Source of the DNA: Chitinophaga fulva
GTDB lineage: Bacteria; Bacteroidota; Bacteroidia; Chitinophagales; Chitinophagaceae
Length of the DNA stretch: 64,000 nucleotides
NCBI RefSeq assembly: GCF_012927205.1
Contig: NZ_JABBGC010000001.1
Coordinates: forward strand, 2,046,001-2,110,000
Reading direction: 5' to 3'
Shown here: positions 35,610 to 44,162 of the stretch, piece after piece
Layout of the letters: every line of letters starts with the position of its first letter
Position numbering within the stretch: position 1 is the stretch's first letter
Notes under the pieces: model-generated
What the model was told of the DNA's origin: nothing
What the model saw: only the letters and a program-made list of their open reading frames with translations
Databases searched by the model: none
Made by a program: the position numbers and the translations under genes

Positions 35610-37394
35610 ATGTTCACATTGAGAAAATTTGAATTACAGATAAGTGATACAATCGTATATAGAGGAAGGGAATATTATGAAAATGGAGCTGTTGTTGATG
35701 TTGAGGAAACAGGAAAAGACTTCTGGCAAGCCGAAGTGATGGGGACTGAACTATATACAGTGAGTGTGGAGATTTTAAAAAAGGATAGAATAAAATCATA
35801 TTCATGCGACTGTCCTTATGACGGTGATATTTGCAAGCATGTTGTCGCTCTTTTATTTCTTCTGAGGGAAAAAATTATAAACACTGCTGCTCGCAAAAAT
35901 GTAGTTCCCAAAACAGATTTTTATAAGTTAATTCAAAGAATAGGCTTAGAGGAACTCCAGGAATTTATTTTGGCCCATGCCACAAAGGATGAAACCTTCA
36001 AATCTCTCTTTGAGCGGTACTTTTCGGATAAGGATAGCAGTATTAATATAGAAGATAAGTATACGAAACAGCTTAGAAGTTTCATAAGGAGTCATTCGAG
36101 CGGAGATTTTATTGACTATCGATCCATTCACAGGTTGGCAAATGAGGTTAATGGATTGCTTGATGAGGGCCGGCAGATGATACAAAAAAGCAATTTCCGC
36201 GGTGCTTTTATTGTAGCGAAATCTGTGTTAACAGAAGCTATCGAACTTATTACTTACTGCGATGATTCCAGTGGATATATTGGAGATATTATCAACAGTT
36301 CTATAGAACTGATAAGGGTTGTCGCAGAGGCTGAAAGCTTAGCCGTAGATTTGCAGGAGGAAGTCCTTTTTTTCGTACAATCAGCATTAAATCGTCCTAT
36401 ATACTTTGATTATGGTGATTTTGGATATGAGATAGTTGATTTGTATCAAACTCTTGCCATAAAACTAAATAGAGAAAAATCCTATTTGGAGTTTGTTGAT
36501 GGTCAGATTAAAATGACTTCAGCGGATGAATATCCCTACAGAAAAGAATATTTCATTGTACAAAAAATAGCCTTTCTGAAAGCTATAGGAAATATTAGAG
36601 GAGCTCAGGAGCTTGTTCGTGAAAATTTAGATATTGTTGATGTCAGACGTGGGGAGGTAAATGGTTTAATAGAAGAAAAAGATTTCTCTCCGGCGAAGAA
36701 ATTTATAACCGAAGGAATTAAAATAGCTGAAAAGAAAGGCCATCCAGGAACCGTTGCGGAGTGGCAGAAAGAATTGCTGCGCATTGCCATTTTAGAAAAC
36801 GATAAAAAGACGATCAGGCATTACACGAAGTATTTTGCTTTTAACCGGGGTTTTGATACAGTTTACTATAATCAATGGAAGAATACCTTCACCATTGATA
36901 AATGGGAAGAGGAAATAGAAGAATATATTGAGGAAAGAATAGCAAGTGTAGAACTGCAATATCAAAAAAATAAGGGCAAAGCATGGTATTCAACCGATAC
37001 TTTACTGCTTGATTTACTTGCCCCTATTTATATTGAAGAAAAATATTGGGACAGGCTACTTGCACTAATGAGCAAGGAAACAGATTTGGACAGATTGTTA
37101 CAGTATCATAACCATTTGATAAAGATATATCCGGTACAGCTATTGGCAATATATATTCCTGCATTTGAGCGTAAAGGAGTTGTGGTTGGGAACCGTAGGG
37201 AATATGCAGATTTGGCTACCAAAATGGAAAAGGTAATTAGAGCTATTCCTGAAGGAAAAGATGAAATTATAACCGTGGCAGAGGAGTTGATCCGTAAATA
37301 CCCCCGCCGTCCCGCTATGATTGAAGAACTGAATGCAGTCGTCTCTTTTAATAGGTCCCCTTCGCGGAACCCAAATGATAATATTGTAACTTAA
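35610..37394 (+). CDS. SWIM zinc-finger protein
   Basis: 594 residues. The SWIM motif CDCPYDGDICKH lies at residues 66-77 (CxCx6CxH), preceded by the usual beta strands (YYENGAVVDVEETGKDFWQAEVMG). SWIM domains bind DNA or proteins. The remainder is alpha-helical and reads like degenerate helical repeats (for example EYFIVQKIAFLKAIGNIRGAQELV, EWQKELLRIAILENDKKTIRHY). No helicase or nuclease domain. Co-transcribed with the ATPase, and both lie between the 49-bp direct repeats. Confidence 0.8.
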   Translation: MFTLRKFELQISDTIVYRGREYYENGAVVDVEETGKDFWQAEVMGTELYTVSVEILKKDRIKSYSCDCPYDGDICKHVVALLFLLREKIINTAARKNVVPKTDFYKLIQRIGLEELQEFILAHATKDETFKSLFERYFSDKDSSINIEDKYTKQLRSFIRSHSSGDFIDYRSIHRLANEVNGLLDEGRQMIQKSNFRGAFIVAKSVLTEAIELITYCDDSSGYIGDIINSSIELIRVVAEAESLAVDLQEEVLFFVQSALNRPIYFDYGDFGYEIVDLYQTLAIKLNREKSYLEFVDGQIKMTSADEYPYRKEYFIVQKIAFLKAIGNIRGAQELVRENLDIVDVRRGEVNGLIEEKDFSPAKKFITEGIKIAEKKGHPGTVAEWQKELLRIAILENDKKTIRHYTKYFAFNRGFDTVYYNQWKNTFTIDKWEEEIEEYIEERIASVELQYQKNKGKAWYSTDTLLLDLLAPIYIEEKYWDRLLALMSKETDLDRLLQYHNHLIKIYPVQLLAIYIPAFERKGVVVGNRREYADLATKMEKVIRAIPEGKDEIITVAEELIRKYPRRPAMIEELNAVVSFNRSPSRNPNDNIVT

Positions 37395-37458
37395 TAAACG
37401 AACCTTAACCCAAGTAAAGTAATATAAACTGATCGGGGGAAATTAAAGGGAAATCAAC

Positions 37459-37507
37459 TAAAAAAGAAAAACCCGCGACTAGCGCGGGTTCCTTCGAGAT
37501 TTTGCGG
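37459..37507. repeat. Right 49-bp direct repeat, overlapping the tRNA-Asp 3' end
   Basis: Partner of 33787-33835 (48 of 49 identical). Overlaps the last three bases of the tRNA gene and its terminator, a position typical of tRNA-associated attachment sites. Confidence 0.85.
37460..37490 (-). terminator. Intrinsic terminator of tRNA-Asp
   Basis: Stem aacccgcg / cgcgggtt (37470-37477, 37483-37490) followed on the minus strand by a T-rich run. Confidence 0.85.
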
Positions 37508-37578
37508 ACTGGACGGGACTCGAACCCGCGACCTCCGCCGTGACAGGGCGGCATTCTAACCGACTGAACTACCAATCC
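37505..37578 (-). tRNA. tRNA-Asp (anticodon GTC)
   Basis: 74 nt. Acceptor arms GGATTGG and CCAGTCC pair (one T-G), discriminator G; D-arm GTTCAGTCGGTTAGAA; anticodon arm CCGCC-CTGTCAC-GGCGG with GTC; T-arm GCGGG-TTCGAGT-CCCGT. The CCA end is not encoded. GTC anticodons are queuosine targets at G34. Divergent from the glutamyl-Q-tRNA(Asp) synthetase gene 109 bp away. Confidence 0.95.
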
Positions 37579-37687
37579 TCTTCCCCTAAGGGAGTGCGAA
37601 GGTAAAGATTTCTTTTTTTATTTTCCAACAAATCAGCACAATTTTTTTTACGCCCGTAGAAAGTATTTTTGTGGAAACAGATTCCAC

Positions 37688-38626
37688 ATAGAAAAGATAC
37701 TGCACCGTCACGACTATCCGGCGCACCGTAAAACCCGTATCGCGCCTACGCCCAGCGGCTTCCTGCACCTGGGCAATGTGTTTTCTTTTGTGCTCACGGC
37801 CACGCTGGCACGCCGCTGCGGCGCCACCATCCTCCTGCGGATAGACGATATGGACCAGCAACGGGTAAGACCGGAATATGTGCAGGATATCTTCGACACA
37901 CTGCATTTCCTGGAGATACCCTGGGAGGAAGGGCCCCGCACACCGGAAGAACTGAAACGGGAATGGTCGCAGCTGCACCGGGAAGCACTGTATCAACAGG
38001 CGCTGGAAGCGCTGAAGGCGGGAGATAAGCTCTTCGCTTGCGACTGTAGCCGGTCAGGACTGCAACATTCCGGTGGGGCGTATGATGGTCATTGCCTCCA
38101 CCGCCAGCTGCTGTGGGATGGACCGGATGTTTGCTGGCGCCTCAATACGACCACGCCATTGATGCTGGACATGCGCGCGGCCAACGGCGTACTACCGGTA
38201 ACGCTGCCGGCTGAACAGCGTTATTTTGTGGTAAGGAAAAAAGACGGCCATGCTGCCTATCAGCTGGCATCGGTGATAGACGATGACTATTTCGGGATAG
38301 ACCTGGTCGTGAGGGGAGAAGACCTGTGGGATTCCACGCTGGCGCAATTATACCTGGCCCAACTGGCAGGAATGGACCGTTTCTGCGATACTACCTTTTA
38401 TCATCATACCCTCCTGATGGAAGCGCCTGAGAAAAAACTCTCCAAGTCGGATGGCGCTACTGCTGTGCGTTACCTCAGAAAAGAAGGCAAAGCCAAAGCA
38501 GACGTCTTTGCGGCGATCGCCGGTATGCTGGGCATCCGGGAACAGGCGCCTGATTGGGAAACGCTGGGAGCCCTGCTGCTGGACCATTACCCTGTGTTCC
38601 GGCAACGGGTACAAACGCAGCACTGA
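37688..38626 (+). CDS. gluQ: Glutamyl-Q tRNA(Asp) synthetase
   Basis: About 312 residues. Class I aminoacyl-tRNA synthetase core without an anticodon-binding domain: RIAPTPSGFLHLGN (HIGH motif), then ILLRIDDMDQQR. The zinc site is CDCSRSGLQHSGGAYDGHC (CxC...YxxxC, typical of GluQRS rather than GluRS). VIDDDYFGIDLVVRGEDLWDST follows, and KKLSKSDG is the KMSKS motif. GluQRS charges glutamate onto queuosine-34 of tRNA-Asp. Start problem: the frame has no ATG, GTG or TTG ahead of the HIGH motif. I start at ATA 37688 (giving xEKILHRHDYPAHRKTRIAP); a CTG at 37700 is an alternative. The first usable GTG (37778) would delete the HIGH motif. Confidence 0.8.
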   Translation: MEKILHRHDYPAHRKTRIAPTPSGFLHLGNVFSFVLTATLARRCGATILLRIDDMDQQRVRPEYVQDIFDTLHFLEIPWEEGPRTPEELKREWSQLHREALYQQALEALKAGDKLFACDCSRSGLQHSGGAYDGHCLHRQLLWDGPDVCWRLNTTTPLMLDMRAANGVLPVTLPAEQRYFVVRKKDGHAAYQLASVIDDDYFGIDLVVRGEDLWDSTLAQLYLAQLAGMDRFCDTTFYHHTLLMEAPEKKLSKSDGATAVRYLRKEGKAKADVFAAIAGMLGIREQAPDWETLGALLLDHYPVFRQRVQTQH

Positions 38627-38634
38627 GCTATTGG

Positions 38635-38682
38635 TAATGATTTCTTAATAGTGGTTATGTAGCTTCACACCCGAAATCATTA
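38635..38682. promoter_or_regulatory. 10-bp inverted repeat upstream of the AraC-type gene
   Basis: taatgatttc (38635-38644) and gaaatcatta (38673-38682) are perfect complements 28 bp apart, ending 12 bp before the ATG at 38695. It may be an operator or a weak terminator of the synthetase gene; there is no T-run. Confidence 0.4.
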
Positions 38683-38694
38683 AACAGGGGTGTT

Positions 38695-39891
38695 ATGAAG
38701 TATATTATTTTACTGGGGGCCTTTCAGGCATTGGTTGTATTCAGCATATTTGTCATCAGCCATAAGAAAAGATCTTCCGATAATATATTAAGCTGGTTTT
38801 TAATGTTGGTGTTTGTCCATCTGGGCGCAGGTTTTGTGCTGCATACATTGTTCCCTCATGCGGAGATCCATAAGCAGTATTACACATTTATTACATTAAT
38901 GTATGCACCGGTATTATGGATGTATACCACCCACCTTTCCGGAAGATACCAGCAGGCCAGGCGGAGCAATTACCTTCATTTCCTGCCGGCGATGGCTGGT
39001 GCCATAGCCTACTTTACGATTGCCGGTTATATCATTGCCCACAATGGTAAAACACCTCCTGCCATCATTTATTATAACCAGACGGTGGGATATATAGCAC
39101 TGGTATCTTTTCCGCTATATGCAATACTGTCCCTGTGGGAAGCCCGGCGGATCCCGGCCTTCTGGCAATCAGAAAGACAGCTGGTCCGTTTTATGGCGAT
39201 CGTGTTTCTGGCTACCACGCTTTTTAGTTGGCTACTGACGGTCAATAATAATCTGTCCCCGGCTTCCCGGTTTATTATTGATACCCACCACTGGGGAAGA
39301 ATAATTACCTACATCTCCCTGCTGAGCATCTGCCTGGCTATCGGCCGGGTGAGGATTTTATTTTTGATGGATACCGGCGCTACACTGCCACTGCTGGAGA
39401 ATACCCCACCTGTTGCTGCCGTCGTGGAGGAACCGGCAGAGGAGGAGGTTACTCCTGATACTTTGTCGCTCCCCCGGAAATCGGTATTGTCCACCCAGCA
39501 GCAGGCGGCCATTGCGGCACAGGTGAAACAGTGGATGTACGAAAAGGCCCTCTATAAAGACCCGGAACTGACGCTGGATAAACTCGCCGCTGCGATGGAA
39601 ATATCCCGGCACCATCTTTCGGAGGCATTGAACCAGTACCTCGGACAGTCTTTCTATCAGTTCATCAACGAGTACAGGATCAGGGAAGTGGTGAAGCTGC
39701 TGGACAAATACCGGCAGGATAAAGAGATGCCCAATATTCTTTCTTTGGCGTTTGAAGCCGGTTTCCATTCCAAGTCATCGTTCAACCAATACTTCAAAAA
39801 AGTAACCGGCACTACCCCTTCCGCCTATATGAAAAGTAAAAATACGGTGGTAATAACCGCACAAAGTACGGTGAACAGCGCGCTGACCTGA
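38695..39891 (+). CDS. AraC-family regulator with N-terminal membrane domain
   Basis: 398 residues. About seven hydrophobic helices over residues 1-225 (IILLGAFQALVVFSIFVI, WFLMLVFVHLGAGFVLHTLF, YIALVSFPLYAILSLW, FMAIVFLATTLFSWLL, IITYISLLSICLAIG), a linker rich in Glu/Pro/Val, and a C-terminal AraC DNA-binding domain: LTLDKLAAAMEISRHHLSEALNQ, FINEYRIREVVKLL, ILSLAFEAGFHSKSSFNQYFKKVTGTTPSAY. Common in Bacteroidota as a membrane-bound one-component sensor. It lies 155 bp upstream of the TonB receptor/phospholipase pair, a plausible target. Confidence 0.9.
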   Translation: MKYIILLGAFQALVVFSIFVISHKKRSSDNILSWFLMLVFVHLGAGFVLHTLFPHAEIHKQYYTFITLMYAPVLWMYTTHLSGRYQQARRSNYLHFLPAMAGAIAYFTIAGYIIAHNGKTPPAIIYYNQTVGYIALVSFPLYAILSLWEARRIPAFWQSERQLVRFMAIVFLATTLFSWLLTVNNNLSPASRFIIDTHHWGRIITYISLLSICLAIGRVRILFLMDTGATLPLLENTPPVAAVVEEPAEEEVTPDTLSLPRKSVLSTQQQAAIAAQVKQWMYEKALYKDPELTLDKLAAAMEISRHHLSEALNQYLGQSFYQFINEYRIREVVKLLDKYRQDKEMPNILSLAFEAGFHSKSSFNQYFKKVTGTTPSAYMKSKNTVVITAQSTVNSALT

Positions 39892-40046
39892 ATGGCTTAA
39901 CAATTCCGTAATATTTTATAACTAATTGGTTTTTAGTTGATAATAAAAGTGTTTGTTTCCCCCGATCGATAAATTCGTACGGATTTATCTACAAGGACGA
40001 CTTCCTCTGGGCACCAACTCAACTTTGCGGAAAAATATTTTTCGCC

Positions 40047-42833
40047 ATGAGCAGCCGGCTTTTATTACTGATTTTACTCCTGCCTGTTTTCTGTACGGCA
40101 CAGCAGATCAGAGGGAGTATTTTATCCAAAGAAGGTCCTTTGCCTTCGGCTACCATCGTTATCGACGGCGCCGGAGCGCAAACCGATCTTTCCGGGGTTT
40201 TTAACATCACCCTCCGGAAAACAGGAAAGGTGACACTGAAGATCAACTATGTGGGTTTTGCCGTTAAAACAATGGAGGTAGATGTTAAACCGGGGTTAAA
40301 CCAACTGGGCTCTATTATGATGGAACCTGCGAACGACGTACTGGGAGAAGTAGTGGTGAAAGGTGCTTCGGCCGGCTCACAGATACGGGCTATCAGCATC
40401 AAAAAGAATGCACCGGGAATTATGGAGGTGCTGGCGGCCGATGCCATCGGCAAGCTGCCGGACCGTAATGCCGCTGAAGCGGTACAGCGTATTCAGGGTG
40501 TTTCCATTGAGCGTGACCAGGGCGAAGGACGTTATGTGTCTGTACGTGGCACGCCTATCCAGTGGAGTGCTACCTTGCTGAATGGGAACCGTCTGCCCAC
40601 CGCCAGTCTGGATTATACCGACCGCCGTATTCAAATGGACATCTTCCCGTCAGAACTGATAGAGTATGTACAGCTGTCCAAAGCCATCACCCCGGATATG
40701 GAAGGCGATGCCATCGGAGGATCTATCAACTTCATCACCAGGGCCGCGCCGCAGTCAAAGATGCTGCGGATCAATGCCGCCGGCGGATATGGCGATCAGG
40801 CCCGCAAAGGTTCCTATAATGCGTCCATCGTTTATGGCGACCGCCTCCTGAAAGGCAAATTGGGCTTTGTGTTGTCCGCCGTTATCTGGGACCGTACCTC
40901 CGCACAGGACCGGTACAATATGAACTACGACTTCGCCAATCCCAATGCAAAACAGTCTTATTCCATCACCGACCTGCAACTGCGCGATTATATTGCCCAC
41001 CGCAAAACCACCGGCCTCAACGCCGGCCTGGAATACAAATTCAACGACAGGCATAAGATACAGTTCAGGGGTATCTACAGCTCCTTCCTCGATGGACAGA
41101 ACGTTCGTGAGACGTATTTTTATTTCAACAATAAAAACGCCACCATCACAGACAGGGCTTCCAATTACTTCACAGATCTGTATTCCGGTGAACTGAGTGG
41201 TCAGTCCGTTTTCTCCGGAAAACTCACACTGGACTGGGCAGCCAGCATGGACAAGTCAAAATTCCGGTTTAAAGACCCGGGATACTATCCTATGGCCACT
41301 TTCCAGCAGGCGGTCACCTACGAAGGGCTGGCGGCCGACGGAAAAAAATACCTCGCCATGGATGCTCCCGATGGAAAAGGAGATGTGATAGATGCCGTAT
41401 TACCGCATATTTCAGCCAATACGCCTATTACCGCCGATGCGATGAAGCTGTCGCAGGTGATCATGTTGCGTGCTACCAACTGGGAGGAGAACAAACGTTT
41501 CAGTTTTAATTTAAAATACACCCCATCAGAAAAACTGATGCTGAAGTTCGGGGGCAAGTTCATTCATAAAGACAAGGTGGTACAATCTCCCTATAATATA
41601 TACATCGCAGGTATGCAGGGCGCGGCGCCTTCCATGGCCAGCCTGGGCACTGAGCCATTCCCTTATAACGGCGGCTTCCTGTCTGAAATCCATTCTCCCT
41701 ATAACAACGTGGTCATCGATCAGATGGCGCTGGGAAACCTGAAATCGCTGGCAACGCCGGAAGGCATCAGCCAGTACAAGCTGTATCCTTTCCAGGTGGA
41801 TTCTGCTACCAATGCTTCTGGAGCGACCAAGTACTACAGCGGTGTGGAAAACGTATATGCGCTTTACGTGATGGGAGAATATAAAGTCTCTGAAAAACTT
41901 ACGCTGACCGGCGGTATCCGTAACGAGTACAACAAAGTGACGTTCAACGGCAGCAAGGTAAATGGCAAGCAGGTAACGGCTATCACACAGGACAATAGTT
42001 ACAATGCTTTCCTGCCGATGCTGCATGTGAAATATAATGTAACGGACAAGGATATCCTGCGTGTAGCGTATACCCGTAGCTTCGCCCGCGCGGATTTCAA
42101 TAACCTGAACCCCGGTACCACACAAGATGATGCCAATAAGCTGATCACCCGCGGCAATGCCGGTCTGAAGCCTACGTTCGCCAATAACTTCGACTTGATG
42201 GCAGAACATTATTTCGGAGGTATCGGTATGGTCAATGTAGGTGCTTTCTACAAAAAACTTACTGACCTGGTATATACGAACCAGTCTTCTGAAAACATCA
42301 ACGGCATACAATATACCGTGAGCGAGCCACAGAACCTGCAAGGCGCCTGGCTGGCAGGCTTCGAGGCGGGTTTTGTAAAAAGATTCACCGGTCTGCCGGG
42401 CTTCTGGAAAGGATTTGGGGTAGATGTCAATTATACCTATACCGATTCCAGGGTGAAGATCCCCCGGTTTGTGAATAACGAGAAGATCGAAGATAACAGC
42501 GTAATTCCCAAACAGGCTAAACATATCTTCAACGCCTCGCTGTTGTATGAATACGGGAAGTTCATGGCCAGAATAGCCGGTAACTATAAAGGCAAATACC
42601 TGGACGTGATCCGTCAGGCTGCAGGCCCGGACCACTACCGCTGGTATGCGGAGAATTTCACAGTGGATTTTTCCGCTTCTTATGCTATTACGCCTAAGAT
42701 CAGGACATTCCTGGAGCTGAACAATATCACCAATGCACCGGTACGCTACTATCACGGCACTTTCGACCGGGTGGAACAAGCTGAATGGTATTCTCTCCGC
42801 GGACAAGTAGGCGTGAGCGTTAAAATTTTCTAA
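40047..42833 (+). CDS. TonB-dependent outer-membrane receptor
   Basis: 928 residues; signal peptide (LLLLILLLPVFCTAQ). CarboxypepD_reg-like domain about 20-110 (IRGSILSKEGPLPSATIVIDGAGAQTDLSG, VTLKINYVGFAVKTMEVDV). Plug domain from about 120 (GIMEVLAADAIGKLPDRNAAEAVQRIQGVSIERDQGEGRYVSVRG), of the type seen in TIGR01782-like receptors. The rest is a 22-strand barrel ending ...LRGQVGVSVKIF with the terminal aromatic. It is followed after 18 bp by a phosphoinositide-specific phospholipase C gene, so the likely ligand is a product of that enzyme or another phosphate ester; this is inference. Confidence 0.9.
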   Translation: MSSRLLLLILLLPVFCTAQQIRGSILSKEGPLPSATIVIDGAGAQTDLSGVFNITLRKTGKVTLKINYVGFAVKTMEVDVKPGLNQLGSIMMEPANDVLGEVVVKGASAGSQIRAISIKKNAPGIMEVLAADAIGKLPDRNAAEAVQRIQGVSIERDQGEGRYVSVRGTPIQWSATLLNGNRLPTASLDYTDRRIQMDIFPSELIEYVQLSKAITPDMEGDAIGGSINFITRAAPQSKMLRINAAGGYGDQARKGSYNASIVYGDRLLKGKLGFVLSAVIWDRTSAQDRYNMNYDFANPNAKQSYSITDLQLRDYIAHRKTTGLNAGLEYKFNDRHKIQFRGIYSSFLDGQNVRETYFYFNNKNATITDRASNYFTDLYSGELSGQSVFSGKLTLDWAASMDKSKFRFKDPGYYPMATFQQAVTYEGLAADGKKYLAMDAPDGKGDVIDAVLPHISANTPITADAMKLSQVIMLRATNWEENKRFSFNLKYTPSEKLMLKFGGKFIHKDKVVQSPYNIYIAGMQGAAPSMASLGTEPFPYNGGFLSEIHSPYNNVVIDQMALGNLKSLATPEGISQYKLYPFQVDSATNASGATKYYSGVENVYALYVMGEYKVSEKLTLTGGIRNEYNKVTFNGSKVNGKQVTAITQDNSYNAFLPMLHVKYNVTDKDILRVAYTRSFARADFNNLNPGTTQDDANKLITRGNAGLKPTFANNFDLMAEHYFGGIGMVNVGAFYKKLTDLVYTNQSSENINGIQYTVSEPQNLQGAWLAGFEAGFVKRFTGLPGFWKGFGVDVNYTYTDSRVKIPRFVNNEKIEDNSVIPKQAKHIFNASLLYEYGKFMARIAGNYKGKYLDVIRQAAGPDHYRWYAENFTVDFSASYAITPKIRTFLELNNITNAPVRYYHGTFDRVEQAEWYSLRGQVGVSVKIF

Positions 42834-42851
42834 CAACAAAAAAATCAACTG

Positions 42852-44042
42852 ATGATGCAGACAACTATTACCCGTGCGTTGGGAACAATGCTGATGGCCT
42901 GTGCTACCACCATTTGCGGGGCACAGTCGCTGGACACACTTAAAATAAATCAGGTACAAATACTGGGCACGCACAACAGTTACGCCCGTCCGGTAGATAC
43001 CGCGGTACTGGCTTTGATTGATCCTATCTTTGAAAAACTGGGCCAGACTTATATGAAAAGCATGCCGAAAGAGCAGCTGGCGGCCTTTCAGGAGTTTCAT
43101 CCCAATACGGTGAAGATGAGCGAAGGCTTACATTACAATCATCCTCCGTTTGATATGCAGCTGGATGCCGGGGTGAGAAGCCTCGAGGTAGATGTGTATA
43201 ACGATCCTACCGGTAACCGTTTTAATGATCCTGCCGCTTATCGGATACTGCGTCAGAAAGGGGTGACGGACCTGGCGCCTTTTGATACCAAAGACCTGGA
43301 CAAACCTGGCTTCAAGGTATTACACATGGCCGATATTGATTTTCGTACCCACTATACCACGTTTAAAGGTGCGCTGACTGCCATGCGTTCCTGGTCTGAC
43401 GCACATCCTGGTCACTTCCCTATTTATGTGATGATTGAAGCGAAAGACAAAGGCATTCCTTTGTTCCCCGGTTCCGCACAGGTACTGCCTTTCGATGAAA
43501 AAGCCTTCGATGCGCTAGACCAGGAAGTGATCGCGCAGCTGGGCAGGGACAAGCTCATCACTCCCGATGATGTACATGGTAAATTCCCTACGTTGCGTGA
43601 TGCTGTACTGGCTAAAAACTGGCCTACCGTCAAAGCTGCCAGAGGGAAATTTATTTTCCTGTTGCTGCCTTCCACTGCGGGCATGAACCTGGTGTCTGAC
43701 TATGCTAAAAACAGGCCTAACCTCGAAGGCCGGGTGATGTTTATGCAGTCGGCTCCGCAGGACAGCTATGCCGCATTTTTCCTGTTGGACAATGCTATCG
43801 TGCGTCAGCAGGAGATACAGCAGGCCGTGCAACAGGGCTTTCTGATCAGGACCCGTTCCGATATTGAAACCTATGAGGCAAAGGTGAATGATCACACCCG
43901 TGCTGATGCAGCGTTTAAAAGCGGCGCTCAGATCATCTCCACCGATTTTTTCCGGCCGGGAAATGGTTATGGTACACCTTATTTTGTAACCCTGCCGGGT
44001 GGCGGGGAAGCAAGACCTAATCCCGTGAATACCGGTAAGTAG
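42852..44042 (+). CDS. Ca2+-dependent phosphoinositide-specific phospholipase C family protein, exported
   Basis: 396 residues; signal peptide (LMACATTICGAQ). INQVQILGTHNSYARPV carries the first catalytic His of the PLC-like TIM barrel, and AGVRSLEVDVYND supplies metal-binding acidic residues. FKVLHMADIDFRTHYTTFKGALTAMRSW gives the second His, and HFPIYVMIEAKDKG is typical of the family named Ca2+-dependent phosphoinositide-specific PLC in Bacteroidota. It would cleave inositol phospholipids or similar phosphodiesters outside the cytoplasm. In operon with the TonB receptor. Confidence 0.85.
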   Translation: MMQTTITRALGTMLMACATTICGAQSLDTLKINQVQILGTHNSYARPVDTAVLALIDPIFEKLGQTYMKSMPKEQLAAFQEFHPNTVKMSEGLHYNHPPFDMQLDAGVRSLEVDVYNDPTGNRFNDPAAYRILRQKGVTDLAPFDTKDLDKPGFKVLHMADIDFRTHYTTFKGALTAMRSWSDAHPGHFPIYVMIEAKDKGIPLFPGSAQVLPFDEKAFDALDQEVIAQLGRDKLITPDDVHGKFPTLRDAVLAKNWPTVKAARGKFIFLLLPSTAGMNLVSDYAKNRPNLEGRVMFMQSAPQDSYAAFFLLDNAIVRQQEIQQAVQQGFLIRTRSDIETYEAKVNDHTRADAAFKSGAQIISTDFFRPGNGYGTPYFVTLPGGGEARPNPVNTGK

Positions 44043-44061
44043 TCAGGGTTTGTTTCTTAGC

Positions 44062-44100
44062 GGCGGCATCACCTCTCCGGAGGTGATGCCGCCATTTTTT
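44062..44100 (+). terminator. Intrinsic terminator
   Basis: 14-bp stem ggcggcatcacctc / gaggtgatgccgcc with a 4-base loop, then T6; ends the receptor/phospholipase operon. Confidence 0.92.
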
Positions 44101-44162
44101 ATGGAGATAATCCGTAATATGCAGCTTTGTATGTTTTCCCGAATAAACAAAGTATAACGGAG

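Noticed and set aside
37586..37996. Minus-strand frame near tRNA-Asp
   Set aside because: Antisense to the glutamyl-Q-tRNA(Asp) synthetase core; no protein-like features.
41526..43100. 524-codon open frame on the minus strand
   Set aside because: Lies antisense to the TonB receptor and phospholipase genes, with biased, His/Ile-rich non-protein composition; a shadow of GC-skewed codon use in the real genes.
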